Source: Neostapfia colusana (taxonomy: Eukaryota > Streptophyta > Magnoliopsida > Poales > Poaceae). Taken from it: a stretch of 64,000 bases of DNA. Positions 10,823 through 22,762 of this stretch are shown here, in pieces. Positions within the stretch are counted from its first letter, which is position 1. Every line of letters begins with the position of its first letter. Below the pieces are notes generated by a model. The model did no database searches. It worked only from the letters and a program-made list of their open reading frames with translations, and had not been told where the DNA came from. Position numbers and translations under genes: made by a program. The DNA is taken from the NCBI GenBank assembly GCA_030760725.1, contig JASWHV010000017.1:5496959-5560958 (forward strand), read 5' to 3'.

Positions 10823-10981
10823 GGCTACGGTACTCTATTGATGGAAGAAGCAGAAAGAATTGCACGCATGGAGCATCGCTCGAAGAAATTGGCAGTCATC
10901 TCTGGAGTAGGAACTCGGCAGTACTACCGCAAGCTAGGTTATGAGCTCGAGGGTCCATACATGGTAAAATATTTGGCTTGA
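10823..10981 (+). CDS. ELP3: Terminal exon of an ELP3-like Elongator acetyltransferase gene
   Basis: Fifty-two codons plus stop encode GYGTLLMEEAERIAR, then SKKLAVISGVGTR, YYRKLGYELEGPYMVK. This matches my knowledge of the extreme C-terminus of ELP3, the catalytic subunit of Elongator, a radical-SAM/GNAT enzyme needed for wobble-uridine tRNA modification and linked to transcription elongation. GYG belongs to the acetyl-CoA-binding motif A of the GNAT fold. The exon starts after a CAG acceptor, so upstream exons are required. About 500 residues are not in the window to the left, so this is either the last exon of a gene whose intron took the Copia nest, or a detached fragment. The final residues (YLA) differ slightly from the commoner ending I remember. 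Confidence 0.8.
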   Translation, partial: GYGTLLMEEAERIARMEHRSKKLAVISGVGTRQYYRKLGYELEGPYMVKYLA

Positions 10982-11324
10982 TGGATTCATGGCCTCTTGC
11001 TTCGATGCCAGCTATGTTAGTGTGTGCCTCTGGCCACTTGGAGGCCTGAAGAAGAAGAGGAACCATTGTGTGGAGGATGGTGACGCTGGTAACTGCGAGA
11101 GAAACATCAATGAGCTCATCAAAAGGGTGAACTAGTTTGGAAGGAGACTTTTTTTGTTATGGTTTCACATTATGATGCTGCATCATTAGTGAAGGCGGTT
11201 TCCATCAGTTAGCGCATAAGAGATGAGGGTTCCAATGACTATTGATTGTAATCAGTGTTGGAATTAGACTGTCATGTTTATTTTTGTAGCAGTGTAAATT
11301 GTATGATGAATCATTATCCTTGTA
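10982..11324 (+). other. Probable ELP3 3' UTR
   Basis: Non-coding sequence after the ELP3 stop, T-rich toward its end, with no ORF of note. No exact polyadenylation site was identified. Confidence 0.45.
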
Positions 11325-11404
11325 CTCCCCCTTTTTTGAAATATTTGATGGTGGTTAGTTCAATTTTGAACTAACCGACATCAAATATACGAAAACGGAG
11401 GGGG
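11325..11404. mobile_element. Stowaway-type MITE, 80 bp
   Basis: Inverted ends CTCCCCC...GGGGG flank a near-perfect hairpin whose arms read ATATTTGATG...GGTTAGTTCA and its complement. TA dinucleotides sit at 11323-11324 and 11405-11406, the Tc1/mariner target duplication. Compact Stowaway elements like this are abundant in grass genes. Confidence 0.85.
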
Positions 11405-12355
11405 TAATTCTGATAATTGAACTTCGTTTACCAAAGAAAACCTTGCCTTTTCTGTCGGACTTGGATGCCTTTCTTATCGTGATATACGGATGCACAAGTT
11501 TTGCATGGGTGTCTAGCCATGGTAAAGGTATCCAGTGGTACATCATATTTTCGTGCAGTGTATCTTATTGCTGCCCTTCGTTCTTTTGTGCACTGTATCC
11601 GTCCTTTTGTCAAGGATCAGTTGGCTCAGGTTGACCAGCAGTTGATAGACGAGGTACCAGGCAGAAGCGTGCGCTGAAGCCTTTCACGGCCGCCAACACA
11701 TGGAACCTACTGTGTCGCCGCCGGCATTGCTGATTTGCACAACACTTCAACCAGCGCCACGACGAAGCTCGCTGCAGTGCGTTCCCGCCGCCCACTACAT
11801 GGTTGCCATGAAACGTCCCCTCGGCACTTCGAGCACCCTTCCCCTCTGTCCTCTGCTCGTCCCGACGAATAGCACGCCGGCGTCGACGAGCATCTCACCT
11901 CCGCGGCTATAAAACCCGGAGCATTCCTAATCGTCTACGAGCTCCCCAAGCACGCGCTACGTGCAACTCTCCTTTAAAACCAGCCCAAAAACTTCGTCGC
12001 CTCGTGAGCCGAGCTCATCTCCGTTGCCGGCCGTCGAGCCCACCGCCTCGATCTCCCTTGACGAGAACCACAGGAAGCCGCCCTTCCCCTCAGTTTGAGT
12101 CGCTGTCGACCAAAGCCACCCCGTAACGAGAGCTGTTGTTGACCTCCGTCCTTCGCCGTCCCTAGAACCCGCTGAATCCCCGCCGACGACGTCGTCCTCA
12201 TCGGGTCCCACGCACCCTTTCCTCTCCTGCGCACAAGATTTCTGAGCGCAACAGACACACTTCGCCCAACTCCGGTAGCGCGCCACCATGTGGAGCTTCT
12301 CCTCCGACGACCTCGACAGCTAAATCAGCCCCTCGCACGGGGAGGGGGAAGGCAA
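11405..12355. other. Intergenic, part GC-rich and LTR-like, no gene
   Basis: 11640-12350 is C-rich with a TATAAAA box at 11908-11914 followed by a C/T-rich leader-like stretch. This resembles the U3-R-U5 and leader of a grass retrotransposon LTR, but no paired LTR, primer site or coding domain was found. Open frames here are short and compositional. Confidence 0.35.
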
Positions 12356-12363
12356 GGTGACGA

Positions 12364-12855
12364 TAAGGGTGGGCCCGGTTAATCTAATATCAAACCGTAT
12401 ATCGAACCGAGATGAATTTGCGGTTAACTAAATTTTTGGGTTAAATTTGATTTTTATTTTTATAGGTATTTGGGTTAACCAAATTTTATTTGGTTTTCAC
12501 GTCTAGTAACTGAAATTTTAACCTACACTACCTATAACCTATAAAACACAAAGTTTAATGATATTAATCTTTATGCTTATCGAAACTTTTTGTAATCCAA
12601 CTCAATCTTGATAATCTCTACCATCACCGATGCATCCATGTCATTTTTATATTTTTTTCTGTTTTTATATTTTTATTATCATTTTTTCTAATAAATTATA
12701 TTGCACATTAAAATATGGCTAATAGCAAAACCGATCTGAATTAAGAATAACTGAATTATGTGGTTATGATTTTTCTATATCAGATTTGGTTATAAATTCT
12801 CCATAACTGAAATTTTTCATAACTGAATTGACCGAGCCGAATTAATTCACTCCTA
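12364..12855. mobile_element. hAT-type MITE, about 492 bp
   Basis: The AT-rich element starts TAAGGGTGGGCCCGGTT and ends CCGAATTAATTCACTCCTA, imperfect inverted termini of the TAGGGGTGGGC type seen in many hAT-derived plant MITEs. Flanks GGTGACGA (12356-12363) and GATGACGA (12856-12863) match at 7 of 8 bases, as expected for an aged 8-bp hAT duplication. No transposase is encoded. Confidence 0.7.
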
Positions 12856-12863
12856 GATGACGA

Positions 12864-14080
12864 CCCACAGACGCACTGGCAACTTTTTCTCCCAAAGAGG
12901 ATGTTTTCTTTGTTAATTTGTGGTTGGAGGTGAGCTGTGTCCGGATGCAAACACAACTACACAAGTGAGCGTAGGGAGTCGTCCTTTCAACAAGAAGACA
13001 ACCCATCTGGTGGCTATAGCAGCAGCAAACATAACATCGTAAACAATATTCGTACTGGCATTGAGAAATTTTTGATATATGGTTGCATGAAGTATTTGTC
13101 TTTGTTAAAAAAATGTTGAAATCTTACGTAATTAATACGAATTAATTACATTATTATTGTAGTTTATATGAAAAAAATATGTTAATGAAATGATAAAAAT
13201 ATGTGATAGTTGATATAAAAGTTGAATTATAGGTCGGCGAGTGTAGAAAACTGAAGTATAAAACTGAAAAAAAAATAGAGTTCAATGTAAGAGGTATAAA
13301 TATACCTATAAAGGTCGGATTTACTGGTCACTAGTGTGGACCGTGTTAGGGCTCTTTAAATTTATGGGTTTTTACTTCATTAAATATGTACTCTACACCA
13401 TACTGTATAGCCTGACTGTTGTCCCCACGCGGCAGCGAGAGCAGCCTGGTGCTCCGCGTCCGATCGATACACGTGGGACAAGCCGCGTACGAAGTACCGG
13501 AACGCGATCGTTCACTACCCAGAAAATTCTGGCGAGTTTTGCGAGAAGTTCAATGAGAAATCTAAACAAAAAAGCAAGCAATGGTTCGTGGTGGGTGGTC
13601 TTTCGTGACCACCCTCTGGATGCATCTGGCTTGCCCGAGGCGCGGAGGACGGTTGGGCGATGGCTTCGGGTCGACCCTGCATGCACCACCAGCCTCTCTC
13701 CCTTTTCCATTTTACTAACTTACCCACAACGCTGGGTTTTTGTTTACGAGAGCTTATTGCGCCTGCAAACGAAGTCGTGATTTCTAATATTCATTGATAA
13801 TTAATTCCGTCGTACTAATTTTTGAAATATTTTGGGCAAGATACCAGCCACCTCACACTATGCCAGCCAGCTCTGACGAGGGAGCCCGTCGTCACTTCGC
13901 GACACTGTTCAGTCGTCAACAAGGTTGGCAGAGTAGCACGCACAGCTTCACACTCTTTTTACATATACACAAAGGCAGCCAAACTCTAATCATACTGTCT
14001 GCCTGGCGATAACTTCTCTCCACCAGACGTTGGGCACATCGCGGCAGGTTGGTACTGGTGACACTCCATTTTCGCCTGCA
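12864..14080. other. Intergenic, no gene recognised
   Basis: AT-rich to 13400, then a GC-richer stretch around 13430-13720 with a frame on either strand that matches nothing I know. No repeat boundaries were found. Confidence 0.4.
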
Positions 14081-14087
14081 CGCACGA

Positions 14088-14930
14088 GAAGGAAAGGTGG
14101 ACATTGCTAGAGCTTTTGATTCGGCGTCATGGGCATTCCTCTTGGAGCTCCTGCAGTACATGGGGTTGTTCCCCTGCAAACGGCGCGATTGGATCGCCGG
14201 CGCTCCTCTCTTCTACAAGAATGCTTATCAACGGAGAGCCGATTAGTCGAGTCTGCCACGGTCGAGGTCTATTATTCCCTTTTTTTTCTCTCCGTTGAGC
14301 AGTGCCGCTACCCGGTACCGGGCGTCCTTGTACGCTATCTTGTACCGGGCGTCCCCGGAAGAGAGGCATGCGGCTGACCCAATTCATCCTACAACGTATT
14401 GAACAAGCAACAGGCCTGGCAACCAATACGAACAAGTTCACGATCACGCCGATACGTTGTGAGGAGGAGCGTCTAGAGATCGTGCAACAGTCTTTCCCTT
14501 GTCCGATTTCCCCGTTCCCAGTGCAAGGCCTGGGCATCCCACTTACCGTCTCCCGGCCCCAGAAAACGTAGGTACAACCGGTGGTGGACAAGGTCGCGGA
14601 TAGGTTGTGTCAACATGGAAATCAGGGTTGATGAATCCAGGAGGTCGCCTCGTTCTCACCAAGGCCGCTCGCTCTGACCTCGACACCGATCTACTCCCTG
14701 GGCGCTGAAGATAAGGGTTGTGTTCCTTTCGCCTGGATCAGAAACTGTTGCCGGTGGACACTGCTTAGGTCTCCTGACCTAAAATTTGCTGCCCACAAGA
14801 ACAAGATAGAGATGGCCTGGGCTTGCTACTTGCTAGACCTGAGGTTTGTCGGCTATGCTTTGAGAACTAGGCGGCATTGGTTTACAACGCACGAATCCTA
14901 CAACCCCTGGGCCAAGCAAATGAGAAGGAG
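14088..14930 (+). pseudogene. LINE reverse-transcriptase relic
   Basis: Short frames in different phases translate to recognisable plant L1-type reverse-transcriptase pieces. VDIARAFDSASWAFLLELL (near 14098) corresponds to the RT A motif, HGRGL near 14260 to the start of the RQGDPLSP motif, then TGLATNTNKFTITPI (near 14415), LGIPLTV (near 14530) and MNPGGRLVLTKA (near 14635). These are in the usual order but separated by stops, frameshifts and a deletion that removes YADD. It is an old fragment unrelated to the better preserved LINE at 32370-55369. Confidence 0.8.
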
Positions 14931-15123
14931 CACAGAGAAAAAAAAACTGGTCTGTTTGTTTGCTCATCTGCTTTAAGATTCGTGAAGAAGACACGTTGCA
15001 GTAATTTAAAAGATATTGCACAGTATAATAATTTACAACACCGTTACATAAAATTAATTTCCGGCCCAAGGTCCGGTACCACAAGAGCAGCAAGTGTTTT
15101 TTACTTCGTAATATAAATCCCTA

Positions 15124-15409
15124 CTCCCTCCGGTGCACAAAAAATTGTCGTTTTGGACATGTTCTCGCATACCAAGGAAGTATTAAATAAACTTTCTTTT
15201 CATTACTATCGTAGTTCCTTTAATAGCTTGACTGGTCTATTTCACTAGTTCCCAAGCCTCTCATGCAAGTTCAATTCATAGCCACACACAATACCACGCG
15301 TTTATTACGTTTTTTCACGAGACAAACTCCTCGGTTCTGCTTCAACGTCAATTTTTTGTGCACTCATGGCTTCTATGTAGAACGACAATTTTTTACGCAC
15401 CGGAAGGAG
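15124..15409. mobile_element. Stowaway-like MITE, about 286 bp
   Basis: Termini CTCCCTCCGGTGCACAAAA and, in reverse complement, CTCCTTCCGGTGCGTAAAA form about 30-bp imperfect inverted repeats with TA on each side (15122-15123 and 15410-15411). The interior lacks an ORF. Confidence 0.82.
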
Positions 15410-16396
15410 TATGCAATTCGGTCCGCTTAGATGATATTCTTGCTACTATCATCTAATGTAAACTCTTCTTTCACTTATTGAAAAACGTGTCCAGGAATTT
15501 TCTCGAAAAAAAAATATCTTGAGGTCCGCGCATGCAGGGCTTTGGGAGATTGCCTATATGTGCAGTCATGATGCGAGGCTGCACGAACGAAGCGCGGAGA
15601 GAGATTCACACGCGCATTACCTGGGCTCCTGCTGTCTCTGTCTGTAACATGGGGGAACAGGCTACTAGTGCTAAACCAGATCACACTGATCGTCTCAGAC
15701 CACTAAGAATGTTCATGCTCATTCCTGCAAAAGGAATTGAAGCGGCACTTTTTTTGGTGCCCGTTCAGGGCTTCAGGCACTGGTAAGTATACGTAGGCCT
15801 GTCGTGATGTACGTTATTTGCTCGGAGAACAAAGCTCCTCACTGGTAAGTATACCTATAGCTCTGCATTCTACCTGCTAGTTCTTTCAGTGCAGACAAAT
15901 ACACACACACACACACTTGAGTTCAAGCACGGGATCATTTCCGATTCCACGAATATATGTATATATATATATTCCTGGAACAAGGCCCACACGAGTAGCA
16001 TGATAGAACACTGACGACATTACAACACAGGCGCCGTCAAGTTAATTAATTTAGCATGCATAATGCATGACAGGCACATACACTCAGCACCTGTAATTAA
16101 GTGCTTCTTCCTACAGCACACGACACAGCCACACAACTAACAAGAAGTACTAAGGGACGGTACTACTGGCTGTGCTCTAGTTCTCACACATGCATGAATG
16201 GGCACTTTGCCCTTCCATGTAGGGTGGTACTTAGCACATATATATAAAACGCCAGTCAGGAGAAGCTGGCCCCACCACACCATGCAGGATCAAGTAGCTG
16301 ATCCTTCGTTTTGTACGATTCTAATAACAAGTTGATCCTTACTCTAGTAAGATGGTTAGCGCGACGACGGCAGGCCGGTCGTCATGGCGGCCTACA
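15410..16396. other. Intergenic, no gene recognised
   Basis: Contains a direct repeat of CACTGGTAAGTATAC (near 15778 and 15840), a short (AC)n run near 15900 and a (TA)n run near 15957. The right part probably includes the 3' UTR of the - strand gene that ends at 16397. Confidence 0.4.
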
Positions 16397-17860
16397 CTAC
16401 ACCTTGATGAAAGGCTGCTGGTACGGGCTCTGCGTGGCGGCGGCCCGGAGCTTCATGTCCTTGAGGGCAGGGTCCTCGAGGAGGAGCACCTTGTCCTTGT
16501 CCCTCACCCCGACCATATGGAGGTGGTCGGCATCCTCCCTCTCCTTGCCCCTGAACAACAGCCTCTGCTCCCGGGGCTCCAGCCCTGTCACCATCGACAG
16601 CACCACCTTCAGCTCACCTGCAATGATTTTGTACGAACACTCGTTATAAGGTCTTGATCCAGAATCATGTCATGTTTCGTTTAGTTTTAGGTGACAAAAA
16701 GATTTCAGACATTTCCCAGAAAAAAAATAAGGTTCAGAGCTGACAAAACGCTGGAAGGTTCCACTCAGTTTCCTTGTCTGAATCGTCATGAGCTGGCTGT
16801 GCCGGTGGCTAGGCAGACGCATCGTTGATAATTTTGCAGGCATGCCCATGTCATTGTCTGTGTTTTCTAGTACTTATTTCATGAACAGCCCAGTCAACTA
16901 GTACCATGCTTGTGTAGTTGTTGGGACTGGGAAGGTGACACGGCCGTGGCTCTTTGTCAGACATTTTATTGTCGGATTAGGTGTGGACTACCTAGACGAC
17001 CTGTGTCTTTTATATCACTCTGATAAGACTAAGCAGTTCAGAACTTAAAAGGGTCAGTAGGGAGAACTGTCCTCCGTGTAAACAGGTTCGGAGGTGTCTC
17101 TAAATGCATTTGCATGTTTAGTTCTTGTCGAGGCATTGGGGGGCCAAACTGCAGCTGAAAAATGGAGGCATATGATGACAGACTTGTCAAGTGAACTGCA
17201 TCTACAATCGAAAGACTGAACTAGTACATCTACTGATGCATCAGTCCTCTGCAACTTTGATGAAACTTTAGCCGAACCATCCTGATGTGCACAGCCTTTG
17301 CTCGCTCTAAACAGATGCACGCGACTAACTGCCACGACGCCTGACGATTAGAGACTCAAACTAAATCGTGTAAAGGAGCGCCAGTGTGCACGCCACTTAC
17401 AGTCCTAACTCAAAGCCATTTGCCGTGCTCACAAAAAGTGCTCGAGGGAATATTCATCCTTTTACCACAAAAAGGCGTGCTTAAGGCTTTCTAGTGTAGA
17501 AGCCCCAAAGGAAATCATGGCTCATCATGACAAAAGATCAGACGCAAACCGCAAATTAAAGATACAAATAAAAAAACAGAGAAACTCAAATCTAATAAAT
17601 CATAGTGAGCTCCGATCCAGACTTGTGTACTCACCGAAAGTGCAGGTAGCCCCAATGGAGACGTCATGGCGCCAGGAGAATCCGGTGGCCACCCTCACGG
17701 TGATCACCTCCACGTCGCCCCTCCCGTCCCTCTTCTGCACCAGCATCCCTCCGGGCCTCACCTCCCACTCGATCTCCCCGCGGCTGCCGCCGACGTCACA
17801 GTCGCTGCTCTTGGAGGAGCTCCTCCTGAACAGCTTCTTGGAGTACCTAAGCTTGATCAT
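16397..17860 (-). CDS. BAG-related ubiquitin-like domain protein, 148 aa, two exons
   Basis: Exon 1 is 17860-17635 and exon 2 is 17617... more exactly 16617-16397, with a 1,017-bp GT-AG intron between; a split glycine codon joins them. The start MIKLRYSKK is the first ATG after a TATA box. Residues about 28-40 read GEIEWEVRPGGML, followed by a ubiquitin-like fold (about 50-130) with VSIGATCTFGELK across the junction and then TGLEPREQRLLFRGKERED and KVLLLEDPALKDMK. These blocks closely resemble the N-terminal half of plant BAG1-4 co-chaperones, whose ubiquitin-like domain is linked to proteasome contact. The C-terminal BAG domain that binds Hsp70 is absent; the protein ends 17 residues after the fold. 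Similar short ubiquitin-like paralogues without BAG exist in other plants. The role is inferred only. Confidence 0.85.
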
Positions 17861-18002
17861 CTTCACAATGCTGCTCAGGTATCTCGCTCCCTGTCGTCGC
17901 GGGCTTTGCAGCAATGGCGGGGCACCAGCGCGTGCGCGCGGTGCTGGTTGCTGAACCGGTGGTGGTGGTGGTCTGGCTGGCCTTGGAGACCGAGGCTACT
18001 GT

Positions 18003-18012
18003 GTTTTTATAG
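18003..18012 (-). promoter_or_regulatory. TATA box of the ubiquitin-like gene
   Basis: The - strand reads CTATAAAAAC about 145 bp upstream of the ATG at 17860, which puts transcription start near 17975. No upstream ATG occurs in the implied leader. Confidence 0.65.
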
Positions 18013-18802
18013 CCAGGGGACTGGAAGAGAGGGGCCGGCAAGTCAGCCATGGCAGCATGCAAAGGACAAGCTTTAGAAGCGTGCGTTTGTTCAAAAAAAT
18101 AAAGGCGCAGTGGAGGGGACATTGTCGCAGGCGATCTTCGCAAAGTCCAAAACGGCTAGCTCACAAAGGTGAAACAACTTTGCTCCCGTTTGCAAGGACT
18201 GTAGCCTGGGGGCTCCCCTGAAGGGACGAGGCTGACATCTGGGACCGACTCGTGCTCCATGCCCCGACTAGCTCAAATAGACAAATACAGCTGCCGTTCT
18301 GCTACGTATGGCAGCATCGTGGCTAACAGTCGATAGGCTTTGGACCAAACTCTTCTGATGAACGCGGCTACGTTTTTGACACATCGCGTAATTTTGCTGC
18401 CCCGGCTTGTAACTAATGAACCTGTGGAATGTGTTCGGCATTCGGGCTCCGTCAGGTAAAGTGTGAAATGTCATGGACTGTACTCCTCGATTACGCTATG
18501 CGACCACCACATGGGAGTTGGCGAAATGCATCCGCACGCGGCTCCTTTTTTCCAGGGTTGGGGGCGCCGCAGGACGGAGCACGATGATTAGGGCGCGCGG
18601 TCGGGTTAGGCCGTAAACCTACCGGGATTATTGTAATGGCCGCCCGCGCAGGTTTCCCGCCCTGTGTTCGCGCCTGCTCGCCGTTGACGACACGCACGTA
18701 CGGGAAGAGAGATGGAAAAGATGATGCCGTGACCGTGATGATTGTGTTGAGAGCTTTGTACGTGTGCGGTACCAAGCGGGAAGCGCGGATTATTATTTAG
18801 TA
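18013..18802. other. Promoter-side intergenic sequence
   Basis: Upstream region of the - strand gene. No ORF with recognisable similarity; short GC-rich patches near 18580-18700. Confidence 0.4.
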
Positions 18803-18901
18803 CTCTCTCCGTTCTTAATTAAATGACGTTTAGTACAGCTAATTTAGTTTAAATTAAACTTGATTTTTTTCTGAACGTCATTTATTTCAGAACAGAGGGA
18901 G
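18803..18901. mobile_element. Stowaway-type MITE, 99 bp
   Basis: Ends CTCTCTCCGTTCTTAATTAAA and, in reverse complement, CTCCCTCTGTTCTGAAATAAA, with TA on both sides (18801-18802, 18902-18903). The interior carries the complementary words ATGACGTTTAG and GAACGTCAT. It belongs to the same family as the MITE at 63141-63236. Confidence 0.85.
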
Positions 18902-18903
18902 TA

Positions 18904-21900
18904 TGTAGGTACCAGTATTTGCATTGTTGATCAGAGGTTAACTATTTAAGGTGAAGTATAGTGCAAAGTATTTCTCTCTGGTCTTAAATTGTTATCTCAT
19001 CGTTAATACAATAAATTTAATCTATTTTTGAAAACAAGAATTATTGTCCTAACAGCAACGAAAGAGTATTGTATTGTTTGAGACCAGCTTTTAGGGGCTG
19101 TACGTAGCGGTGGTTAGCCAGCAGGTGGGGTTCCAGATGTTGGACCTCGGATTTGTCCAAAACGGCTGAGATAGATTAGCATATCTTTCGTCATACAGTT
19201 GTGCTGCTTTCATCTCTGTATGACAAGCATACGTGTAGGCTGGCGTTCAACTGAAAGTATAAAAGCAAATTTCTCTTTGCAGGTCAACTTGGGTTCTTTT
19301 TAATTGATAATAATTAGCTATGATAAATCGGACATGCATGAAGAGAAAGGTTTCCATGCATTTTTAAAGAAATAAAAGTAGACGTGCTTATCGGAGGCAT
19401 TTTTCATGCACCAGAAAGGATTTTGTTATATTGTACCAAAATATCACATACTGTCTAATTAACAATACAGTGTATTCGTGACATAAATAAACGCATAATG
19501 TTTTCACTCCTGAGGAAATAGATATCTCCCCATGCATACAGCACACAACGGCAACTATAAACTCTTCATATGACAAGGGGCTCTGGTTCAGTTCCATTTC
19601 AATTTGATGAATACACAAAATCCTTCATTACGACATCAATTTGATAATATAAAAGGGAGTAATCAACTTCACGACAGTTTGACAGGCGTGACCTATTTAT
19701 TTATTCATTCATTCGTTTATTTATTTATTTCCAGGGCATTGTGTACCCCAATCATGCAACTAGCTAGCTAGCCGCTAGCCGACATCGATCCTCTACCAGG
19801 CAAGTTTTAAAACCCACCTGATCATAGTATCATCACCATGCATACATGCATCTCTCCCCATCCGCCTAAATTAACAGTGATTGGCTTCCGAGAAAGTCAC
19901 CGGCCGCCCGTGCATGTGGTCGTAGGACGATCTAGCAGGACGCCTCCTATCCCGGCTCTTCAGATTGCAGAACGAGCGGCGCAGGGCGTGATCAACACGA
20001 CGACGACGCTTATTCGATCTGTCGTGGTGCCTCTCGATCGGCAGGCATCCGCCATCCTTCTGCTTCGAGCTAGCTAAGGGCGCGTCTCTCCCTCCCGATC
20101 GATGGTGACACGCGGGCTCGAGACCCACATGCGGCTTGCGTAGATCAGGATTCCCTCATCGTACTGCGTGGCGACGATCTTGGCGCAGGTCCTCGGATCG
20201 CCCCCCCCATCCCATGTGGCCGGCCGTGCGTGCGTGCGTGCGCGCGATGACAAGGTGTTCGGTTCAGACTTCAGAATATCACGCCATGTGATGCATGTCC
20301 ACGTATGGTGCGGCGGCCGGGGAGTTAGAAAACGATGAGTACATTTGGTCGAGGTGCGGTTGCAGGGATTACATATGATGGATGAAGATTCTCTGGTGAA
20401 CAGATGCTGTCGAGAGCACAGTGTTCTGTAGTGACCTTTTGATTTACTGATTTTTTGTTTTGTTTTGAAGAAACCTTTTGATTTACCGATTCGAACAGTT
20501 GAGGACCTCCAACCTTTGTGCTGGCACCAAACATGGCACCTTGGATTTTGCACCTTTGCAGTCAGCATCTCTCGTTCCATATGTGTAAATAAAGAAGTCG
20601 ATACAATGAACACGAGACAACGCAATCTGAATTTTTGCTGCAGGAGATTGGAGAAAATATCATCAGCTGTGCACTGATAACACGAGGAGTGACGAGAGAT
20701 GGAGAACGAACTCGAACTTGTTTGGGTCAGTTTTTTTTTCAAAAAAAAAGACTCAAGAGCACTTCTCTTCATTGATCATTGGGGTTACAATCATGTGACA
20801 AACTTTGCAGCAAGAAGTCTAGAGGGTATTCCGACCATAAGAAACAGGCCCTGTGATTGCGCCGCATGCTGGGCCTTTAGATGAGCAACCCAGTTTGCAG
20901 TGCGTTTTACACAAGTTCAACCCATCGTGGGTGAAAACTCAGTTTCAGCGTAACCGAGCGGGAGGTATGGCCGGAGCCATTCCACCCGGTCATACACGCC
21001 CCTATGTCGAGCTTGGGTCAGTTTTGAGGGCCGCACTGCGCCGTCACAAATACTAGTAGGTAGGCCCAAAACAAACGCATGTCATCGCGGCATACCAAAG
21101 TTCAGGGCTGAGCGGAGCGGAGCAGAGCAGGCCGAGCGAGGCGAGACTCTGACGACGACGACGTGTGCGCGCGTGGCGCGGCTTCTTTCCATGCACGCGC
21201 TCCTTTGCCCCCCTGCTGTGATGTGTGGAGAACCGGGAAAACCGAGCAGGCCCGACGAAAGCCCAACCAACTGGCACCATCCCATCAGTGCAAATCAAAA
21301 CGCCTGCCGGCCGATCCCACCGCGTTCTAGCGCCATACGACCAGTTCATAGCCTCGTGCAGAGACTGCATAGCCTCGTGCTTACAGGCTGCCGTGTTTCT
21401 TCAGAGTCTTGGTCGCAGCATGCATGCACACCGACATTGGTAGTAGTTCTGAACCTTTGTTGTTCTGGGGACATTTGAAAGGTTTCAGTCACAAAAAAAA
21501 CTTTGCATTTTCTAATCTAAAACAAAAAAGGAAAAACAGGAAGTTTAGCATAGCGTCCGCAACAGCTGCATGCTTATTTATGCGTCTCGTGTCTTCGCTG
21601 ACGGTGACCGTGCCTCGTGCGGCTCGGCGCGCTTGCAGAACATCCACTGCGAGCGAGAGCGTGACGATCGAGGGGCAGGCGTACACGGTGTGTCGTCGGC
21701 GGTGACGCGCCGGTACCAGCTGCGCGAGTGGCGGTACGAGACCGGCGAGAAGCGCCTCGACGTCCTCTCGATCCACCGGCGGATACATCCTCAACCTCTA
21801 CCTCCAGAACCTCGTGGACCAGTCTTTTTCTTTTCTTCTCTTGTCAGGGCACACGAACTATAGATAAATAATTCTAATCGAGAGCTTGTCTATGGACCAA

Positions 21901-22762
21901 ACACTTGTCTCACGGATACTAGCTGATGATCGTGGCATAGAGTTCAGTAAAGATCATCTTCCTTTTTCCCATCGGAAAAAGATCAGTAATAGAGCTGACG
22001 AAGAAGTTGTTGGGAAGGTACACGTCCTGCCAAGATGCGATGATGATGCCACTCGTGTGCGTGCTTGATTAGTTTGCCTCGTCCTGTCATCATCCACACG
22101 CCTCGAGCAAATCCCTTTTTTTTTTCTGTTGGTGCTAGTTCTGTCGACATGCGTGGATGGAGACCGACCGATCGAGATAAGCTGTACGGCGTGTAAAGGT
22201 GTCAGCACGCAGGGGCCGGCCGCCCGGCCGGGCCACGTCAGCTCGGGCCGGACGAGGCGCCGTGCGCGCGGCGCGGGTGCCGCGCCGGAGACAAAGCCGC
22301 CGGCGAAGGCGCGACGGTCGCTGCCGCCTTTCCGCCAAGCTTCGCGACCTGCCGCTCCGCGGCGTTTCCGTTCCGTCCCCTTCCTCGCCACGCGGACCGC
22401 GCCGTGACGCGTGGCCGCGTGAGCGTTCCCCCCGCTCCGCTCTCGTCCGTTGCCGCGCCTCAGGCCGTCCGTTTTCCGGTGGAGGCCGCCCACCGTCTCG
22501 CCGCCGCCCGTTCCACGCACGCAGACGCAGCAGACCGGCCGGTGCATGCACACGGACCACAGGGAGGGCGGCTTCCCGGACGCCTCGCGTGCTACGCGGG
22601 ACCGGCGTGATCACACGACCGCGGCGTCTAAGTCACTGACAGGTGGGGTCGAGGATGGTGTCTCCGGTTAATTCTTTCTGGAAGGCGGGGACGAGGCGCT
22701 GGCTCTGCTGCCAGTTTCACGGCGGTGCTTGGGAAAAGTAAGGAAAGAAAACCTTGCGAACT
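18904..22762. other. Long intergenic stretch, no convincing gene
   Basis: Includes a possible decayed MITE near 18980-19075 and a (TTTA)-rich patch near 19690. A coding-like GC-rich segment at 21570-21830, with fragments such as RRYQLREWRYETGE in one frame and GGYILNLYLQNLVDQ in another, may be a decayed gene piece that I cannot name. 22200-22620 is strongly GC-rich with long frames on both strands, which is compositional. No splice-supported gene was found. Confidence 0.4.

Noticed and set aside
16241..16248. TATATAAA as promoter of a + strand gene
   Set aside because: No plausible coding sequence follows; the region is downstream of the - strand gene.
17054..17335. 93-codon frame within the intron of the ubiquitin-like gene
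   Set aside because: No similarity, and the exon-intron model explains the region.
22129..22640. Candidate genes in the GC-rich block upstream of the MA3 gene
   Set aside because: Frames overlap on both strands, lack similarity and have no splice or TATA support.
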